A stretch of DNA of 64,000 bases from Sweltsa coloradensis (taxonomy: Eukaryota; Arthropoda; Insecta; Plecoptera; Chloroperlidae), in the NCBI GenBank assembly GCA_024449915.1, contig JAMZAV010000158.1:434001-498000 (forward strand), given 5' to 3'. Positions within the stretch are counted from its first letter, which is position 1, and each line of letters begins with the position of its first letter. A program made the translations under genes and the position numbers. Positions 58,601-64,000 of this stretch are shown one piece after another. Under the pieces are notes generated by a model that ran no database searches, had not been told where the DNA came from, and was given only the letters and a program-made list of their open reading frames with translations.

Positions 58601-58779
58601 TAATATAGAAAATGATGATGCAATTTTTTAAATATTTCATAAATCACAATACAAAGAATGTCTTCCAATACATCAATCGACCATGAAACCCTTCACAAAT
58701 ACACAATATAAAATGTGTACATAGCAATGCAATACCTTAGTGTCTAATGACAAATTAAAGTCACAATAACATTATCTGG

Positions 58780-58895
58780 TATATCACGACCCGGCACCTC
58801 CACCAAATCTCTAGAATATTAATTTCAAGTCTGATAAACGTTGACTTGAGGTCTTGGCCTCGCTGTTTGTTGACCAGTTAGTGTCATGCAATAAA
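58780..58895. repeat. Duplicated segment H, empty copy
   Basis: Matches 57594-57692 plus 58135-58155 without the insertion. Confidence 0.85.
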
Positions 58896-60440
58896 GTCAC
58901 GCGTGGATTAGGAATCAATCCGAACAATTATCAAGGCAGAATCAATGATGATAGTCATTAAAGCACACAGTTTAAAACTTTGGTATTTACACAAGTATAG
59001 CTGGTTACAACACGTAGGTTGTCACAGTTACGAACAAAACCTGTGGACGTTCGTCTCGACTAACAGTGACGTCAATTGTTGATATTATATAACAGTGATA
59101 TTATCATTATTAATGTCAAATAATAAAATATAAAGGGAAGATTGGTTTAAGAAAAGCACAACAAAGATCATAGCTTCGGCAAGTCTACTTTTGACCAGAC
59201 TTTTAGTGGGCGTATAAAGGCTAAAGCGCCGCCTCAAAGTTGGCCATGTTAAGCCTGGATTTTGTCTTCCTGGGTAGAAATGGCTGAAGGATTCAGCATA
59301 CTTCAGCTTACATCCACCAACTAAGCGTCACACGTTCAAACTAGATCCACATGCAACCTTGCTTTAATTGTCTGCTCTAGTTTCTTCACTTACGAATTTC
59401 GATACCAAACTGTAATTTGCTGATAGATTTATTATCCCCATGTTTTAATCCGTGTGCGTTGCAAGTCCCATCACGCAGAGCTCTATGCAGTCGATACGGA
59501 GCTAGAGTAACTAGACCCTGCTGGGATTGCATCGCCTCCCGTGTTATTACAGGGAACCAACCGAGACATGGTTTACTAGGCACCAGTCAGCATTAGGCTG
59601 GCGATTGCATCTCCGACGCCGAAAGTGTAGAAGTAAACGTTGCTGAGAACAATGTTGCCGCCTGCATTGGGACGTCACTTCCATTGGTAAAAGTTGTGGA
59701 ATAGCTAAGTTGAATCATCAAACGAGAAAAACCCGGGGTTCGATACCCCGCTGGGATGGATAATTTAATTTCTGGATTGATTTCCATAAAAAGAGAAAAA
59801 TAAGGTTAAGATATCATTACTTTCCTTAGTGAATAACCGGATATTTTCTGCTTCGAACGAGTGCGTTTTTTGGAACATGGTAAAGGTGGGGAACAGGTGT
59901 GGACAAATAACACAATATAATTGTAGTAGACCAATACCATACAGGTATTGGATTGTTAATTATAATAATAATGTGGTAAAATATTGAGACTGGCGAGAGA
60001 AACTGTTTCAAAACAAACATTGAATGGAAATATGCAAGTTGGATATTTTGTACTTATGAAACTCAATCAACTTTTCAATGACAGCACACAAGGTTTATAA
60101 TAGACATATCTGAGGAGGGCAGCTCACAAACAGGCCAAGCCTGGCGGTGTTATAGTTTCATACATCATGAATTCCAAGAAATAAAGCTGATTCCAGCATT
60201 GGGTGAGAGTGGTTATCTGTGACCGAGCAGACTGACCAGAATCCTCCCGTTTGTCTCTCATGAGGTTTAACTGCAGCCGGGGGATGAAAGAAGCTTTCAC
60301 AATATTTAATGGGAAATTGTATTTTGCATTTGGTGGCAATTTATAACGCGAGAAATTGATCGAATCATTTCAACCCAAAGGGAAATATAAAACGTACTGT
60401 TTTGCAATATACGCAATGTTGGAATATATTAATGATGAGT
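58896..60440. other. No supported gene
   Basis: A tRNA-like B box ('ccggggttcgataccccg') is at 59730-59750, probably a SINE. Minus-strand frames at 59386-59583 and 60124-60339 lack recognisable domains. Confidence 0.35.
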
Positions 60441-60442
60441 GG

Positions 60443-60574
60443 ACAGCAGGGGTACCACTCGTCCCAGCTAGCACGGGGTCACGCGTACAGCAGGGGTACC
60501 ACTCGTCCTAGCTAGCACGGGGTCACGCGTACAGCAGGGGTACCACTCGTCCCAGCTAGCACGGGGTCACGCGT
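60443..60574 (+). repeat. 44-bp tandem repeat, three copies
   Basis: Units at 60443, 60487 and 60531 start 'acagcaggggtaccactcgt' and end 'acggggtcacgcgt', with one difference among them. Confidence 0.95.
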
Positions 60575-61549
60575 ACGCGTCGAGAACGCGTGTTTTGTGT
60601 TGTAGATTCAAGATTCAAGATGATTTACTCCCAGATAACAAAGATATGCAGATACTAAAGACTCTTAGGCACACAGTTGGTATTACCAGTTTTAGCTTAG
60701 TTTATGGATTTAATTTTTAAATAATTAAATTGAAAGACCTAACTTATAGGTCTACAAAATAAGCCTTAATTATATTACTAGTTTATGCTTCTTGCAAGAC
60801 GCAGGGCGAGAAGATGGCCTAGTTTGAAACTCCGCAAGTAGATTCAATGGATAGGTTCGGTGAACATGAGGGTGGCCAACATTTTGCTATGAGATGTATA
60901 AGCCGAAGTTCAAGAATCAAGGTTCCAGTTAACGACAATACTAAGAGCTTCAGTGGCGAAATCTAATGTTACGATTGGGACAGGGGGTAATTCCAAGATT
61001 CAGCTAGATCACTGAAGTGTATGGACCATAGCGGCATGCGTACCTATCACATGTTGTAAGTCATTCAATATAAGTGGCATTTCGTTGAGACCAAGGTTGG
61101 CAGAAACTCCGCAAGATCTATCTTTGATCCAGTGGTTTCGACAGGTACCGGTTATTCTATTTAAAAAAATCCGTTTAACTATTTAGACAATGCATACATT
61201 TAAAGTCTTTGATCTGTAGATAGGCTATCCTAAATAATACACAATTCTGTAAATTTGCACAAACTTTTGTCAATAAAGTTGCCTACAGGAATGACCCTTA
61301 TTCTATAACATTTATGTGAAAACTTTGTAGGTTGAAACGAAACTATAATCTGTCTTTTGTATTTTTCGTTTTCACTACCAAATATGTTTGGGAGAACTCT
61401 GCTCACAATCCTACTACAGCCTATTGGTCCTTGCGCCCGCCGAATGTCCACCAGAAAAATTCATTGAACCTTGGTCACAGCCAGCTCCGTGACTGGCTAC
61501 AGCAGAGTCGATAAAAAAAGTTTCCTTTTATCGACGCTGTCAACAGTTC
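60575..61549. other. No supported gene
   Basis: AT-rich, with nothing recognised except the weak hairpin 'gtcgataaa...tttatcgac' at 61504-61540. Confidence 0.35.
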
Positions 61550-61954
61550 GAGCCATCTCGATTACCTTGACCAAATATTTAGAAGTCAGTGTGTTGAGGT
61601 GTTATCAATGTTTGTGTTTTCCTTGCAGTTCGTTAAGAAAAATGTTTATCGAAGAAAATAATATTTACAAGATGATTGTACATTTTGATAAGAGTGAGCG
61701 CCGTTTTAGTAACTGCACCTTTATGATATTGCCAGACGCTGAAAATTGACACAAAAGAGGAACATTTTGCTATCACAACATGGACTTTTCATCAAAAAGA
61801 TTGACAATTTTAATAAGATTGCCATAAAATATAAAAAAATAAATTACACCTGGTTATTCAATAAATAAACTTAAATCTAGAGAATTTTTTGAAACAAAGT
61901 CTAAGTGATTTTATGCGGTGATATATTTAAAAAACTGATTTTCCCGACATTAAG

Positions 61955-62074
61955 AAACACAAATTGGACAAGGTCTCGAAGAAAACCGTTTACTTGTCAG
62001 TCCGCGCTTATAGGACGACGAAAATTAACAACAAAGGATTCGTTTGTCAAAATGATTTTTCCAAATTAGCTGTA
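61955..62074 (+). promoter_or_regulatory. Conserved 120-bp upstream block, copy 2
   Basis: Counterpart of 50791-50910. The spacing to the TATA box is 64 bp here and 62 bp there. Confidence 0.55.
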
Positions 62075-62138
62075 GCTTTTTGAAAATAAATATTGATTTT
62101 TTTAAATGTAATATTAAAATAAAATAACTAAACCCTAG

Positions 62139-62145
62139 TATAAAA
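62139..62145 (+). promoter_or_regulatory. TATA box, protamine-like gene copy 2
   Basis: TATAAAA lies 47 bp before the ATG at 62186 and only 29 bp before an earlier in-frame ATG at 62168. Confidence 0.7.
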
Positions 62146-62185
62146 TTTATCGTAACACCGATTTCTAATGGCTGGCCCGTCGAAA

Positions 62186-62413
62186 ATGCCTCGGGACCAA
62201 AGGAAACCCAAGGCCATGCCGCTAGTGCTGGCTTTTCTCAGGAATCACGGTGGAGCTCGCGGGTCTACCGCAACTGAAGTCACGGACTATTTGGTTCGTG
62301 AACATGACATGACTGAGCCGGCAGCCAAGAAGGCTGCGGTGACCTGCCTCAAGCGCGCAGAAAAATTCGGCCTTGTGAAGACTTCTTCTGGAAACTCAAA
62401 TTTGGATGTGAAG
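62186..62413 (+). CDS. Protamine-like / linker-histone-like protein, copy 2, exon 1
   Basis: 76 codons to a phase-0 donor (AAG|gtaagc): 'MPRDQRKPKAMPLVLAFLRN', then 'STATEVTDYLVREHDMT', 'AKKAAVTCLKRAEKFGLVK', 'SNLDVK'. The winged-helix fold of linker histones is the same as in copy 1 at 51020. Differences are mostly at surface-type positions (R/D, R/E, E/A), so the frame has been kept under selection. The start at 62186 aligns with copy 1 and suits the TATA distance. An earlier ATG (62168) would add MAGPSK; copy 1 has ATA there. The basic tail exon is not seen before 64000 and should lie beyond the window. Confidence 0.75.
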
Positions 62414-62869
62414 GTAAGCTTTTTGGACATTTAACTAGGGCCTAGAGGGAAAAATGTAAGATAAGCTAGGGCCTAGGCCTAGGTCTGTCACGCTGTCACT
62501 GTTAGAAAACTAATTATAACGCTTGACAAGACAGTCTACGCGAGGCTTTTTTGCTTGACGTGTAATATTTAAAAAACAAAAACAGAAAACCAAAGTGTCT
62601 AATGCCTAACTTCCTTGTAGGCCAATGCAGGACCTTGTAGTGTTCCCGGTTGTATGGTCTTCTCACGGGTAGGCCTACCCTATGTGGACCCTCCCACTCA
62701 TGGCAAGTGTCACCGGGGGACATGTCAGGCCTTGTAGTGTTCCCGGTTGTATGGTCTTCTCACGGGTAGGCCTACCCTATGTGGACCCTCCCGCTCATGG
62801 CAAGTGTCACCGGGGTAGCCAGATCTACGGCATCCCACTGGCAATGGCAGGGTATTCCTCACGACTTGT

Positions 62870-63262
62870 CCGCCCCTTCCCCATGTCCCCGTCTGGGCCC
62901 GGGGTAGAATTGGCCCAGAGCATGGCTCTGCTAATCGTAAAAGGCGATTCAAGAGAAAAAGTCCACCTTGCAAACATCAGCTAGAAAGAGCGGAGTATCT
63001 TACTCCCCAAAACTAGAGGCGAGCTTGGCAATCGTCGTCGGGGACCTTGCCCCCTTCCCTTGACGACCCCCGGCGACGATGACACATGACATAACGAACG
63101 ATGACATAGACGATGACGACCGCGACGTGAGAAACCCCCCTTCCTCCCCTTACCCGTGGCTGGTTCTGACCAGCATGGGCCCCTCCTCCTCCCCCCCCCC
63201 CCTAGGCTAGAGTGGTGCATTATGACCTAACGGTTGACGCGTCCTTAATCCAAATAAACCAA
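62870..63262 (+). mobile_element. Family C SINE copy
   Basis: Full set of modules from 'gtctgggcccggggtagaat' to 'cgcgtccttaatccaaataa'. Confidence 0.75.
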
Positions 63263-63579
63263 AAAAAACCTACCCTATGTGGACCTCCCGCTCATGGCAA
63301 GTGTCACCGGGGGGACATGTCAGGGCCTTGTAGTGTTCCCGGTTGTATGGTCTTCTCACGGGGTAGGCCTACCCTATGTGGCCCCTCCGCTCATGGCAAG
63401 TGTCACCGGGGGACATGTCAGGCCTTGTAGTGTTCCCGGTTGTATGGTCTTCTCACGGGTAGGCCTACCCTATGTGGACCCTCCCGCTCATTGCAAATGT
63501 TTCCGGGGTAGCCAGATCTACGGCATCCCACTGGCAATGGCAGGGTATTCCTCACGACTTGTCCGCCCCTTCCCCATGT

Positions 63580-63958
63580 CCCCGTCTGGGCCCGGGGTAG
63601 AATTGGCCCAGAGCATGGCTCTGCTTATCGTAAAAGGCGATTCAAGAGAAAAAGTCCACCTCGCAAACATCAGCTAGAAAGAGCGGATCTTACTCCCCGA
63701 AACTGGAGGCGAGCTCTGGCAATCGTCGTCGGGGACCTTGTCCCCTTCCCTTGACGACCCCCCGGAGACGATGACAATGACACAACGAACAATGACAAAG
63801 ACGATGACGACCGCGACGTGAGAAACCCCCCTTCCTCCCCTTACCGCCCGTGGCTGGTTCTGACCATATCATGGGCCCCTTCTCCCCCCCCCTTCTTAGG
63901 CTTGAGTGGTGCATTATGACCTAACGGTTGACGCGTCCTTAATCCAAATAAACCAAAA
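63580..63958 (+). mobile_element. Family C SINE copy
   Basis: Nearly identical to 62870-63262; part of the tandem amplification. Confidence 0.75.
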
Positions 63959-64000
63959 CCCTTCCCACATAAATAACAATTAATAAACCATTTGATAGTT

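Larger units (their letters stand above)
61550..62440 (+). repeat. Segmental duplicate, copy 2
   Basis: Counterpart of 50369-51270. Confidence 0.85.
62630..63960 (+). repeat. Tandem amplification containing family C SINEs
   Basis: A unit of about 97 bp ('ccttgtagtgttcccggttg', 'tatggtcttctcacggg', 'aggcctaccctatgtgg', 'atggcaagtgtcaccggg') occurs at about 62632, 62730, 63266 (partial), 63326 and 63422. The longer block, unit plus SINE (62870-63262 and 63580-63958), is itself duplicated with a period near 690 bp. Open frames here are by-products. Confidence 0.8.

Noticed and set aside
60443..60574. CRISPR-like direct repeats
   Set aside because: The units are contiguous without variable spacers, and the genome is animal; this is a simple minisatellite.
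62682..63677. Open frames of 100-132 codons
   Set aside because: They run through the tandem unit and family C SINE; each repeats with the array.

Overview
This window is nuclear DNA from an intron-bearing invertebrate animal; I cannot assign the phylum. The evidence is GT-AG introns, metazoan protein families (a TNF-receptor cysteine-rich exon, alpha-adaptin exons, a linker-histone-like sperm-type protein), an AT-rich background with short GC-rich exons, and dense families of small transposons and tRNA-derived SINEs. Real coding sequence is a small share. Most open frames are chance or lie inside repeats.

Layout. 1-20.8 kb is repeat country: an old LINE remnant, two GC-contrasting minus-strand exons with membrane segments (1.7 and 3.4 kb), and many copies of related short elements whose ends share a small stem-loop followed by CTAG (families A, B and E), nested in one another and interrupted by a large foldback element and tandem arrays. 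20.8-33.3 kb is mostly unique AT-rich DNA with no gene I can recognise, apart from a cluster of family B and SINE copies at 29.2-31.1 kb. At 33.4 kb a GC-rich plus-strand exon carries TNF-receptor cysteine-rich repeats and ends in a stop with no membrane segment.

37.8-46.5 kb holds the best-supported gene: a six-exon secreted, cysteine-containing protein of 294 residues. A second, nearly identical promoter plus signal-peptide exon lies 4.3 kb upstream; four small inverted-repeat transposons separate the two. At 47.2-48.6 kb, on the minus strand, lie three alpha-adaptin (AP-2 alpha) exons with correct splice junctions but in-frame stops: a decayed gene copy.

50.4-52.9 kb and 61.5-62.4 kb are two copies of a protamine-like or linker-histone-like gene. 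A winged-helix exon is followed, in the first copy, by an arginine/serine/lysine-rich exon. The two copies share a strongly conserved 120-bp upstream block and a TATA box at the same spacing. Between and after them lie tRNA-like SINEs, a hAT-like insertion whose empty site is preserved in a neighbouring duplicate, a Harbinger-like MITE, and a tandemly amplified SINE-containing segment running to the end of the window.

The genes do not form a pathway. Exons were inferred by eye from reading frame, splice signals and remembered family features; no search was run.
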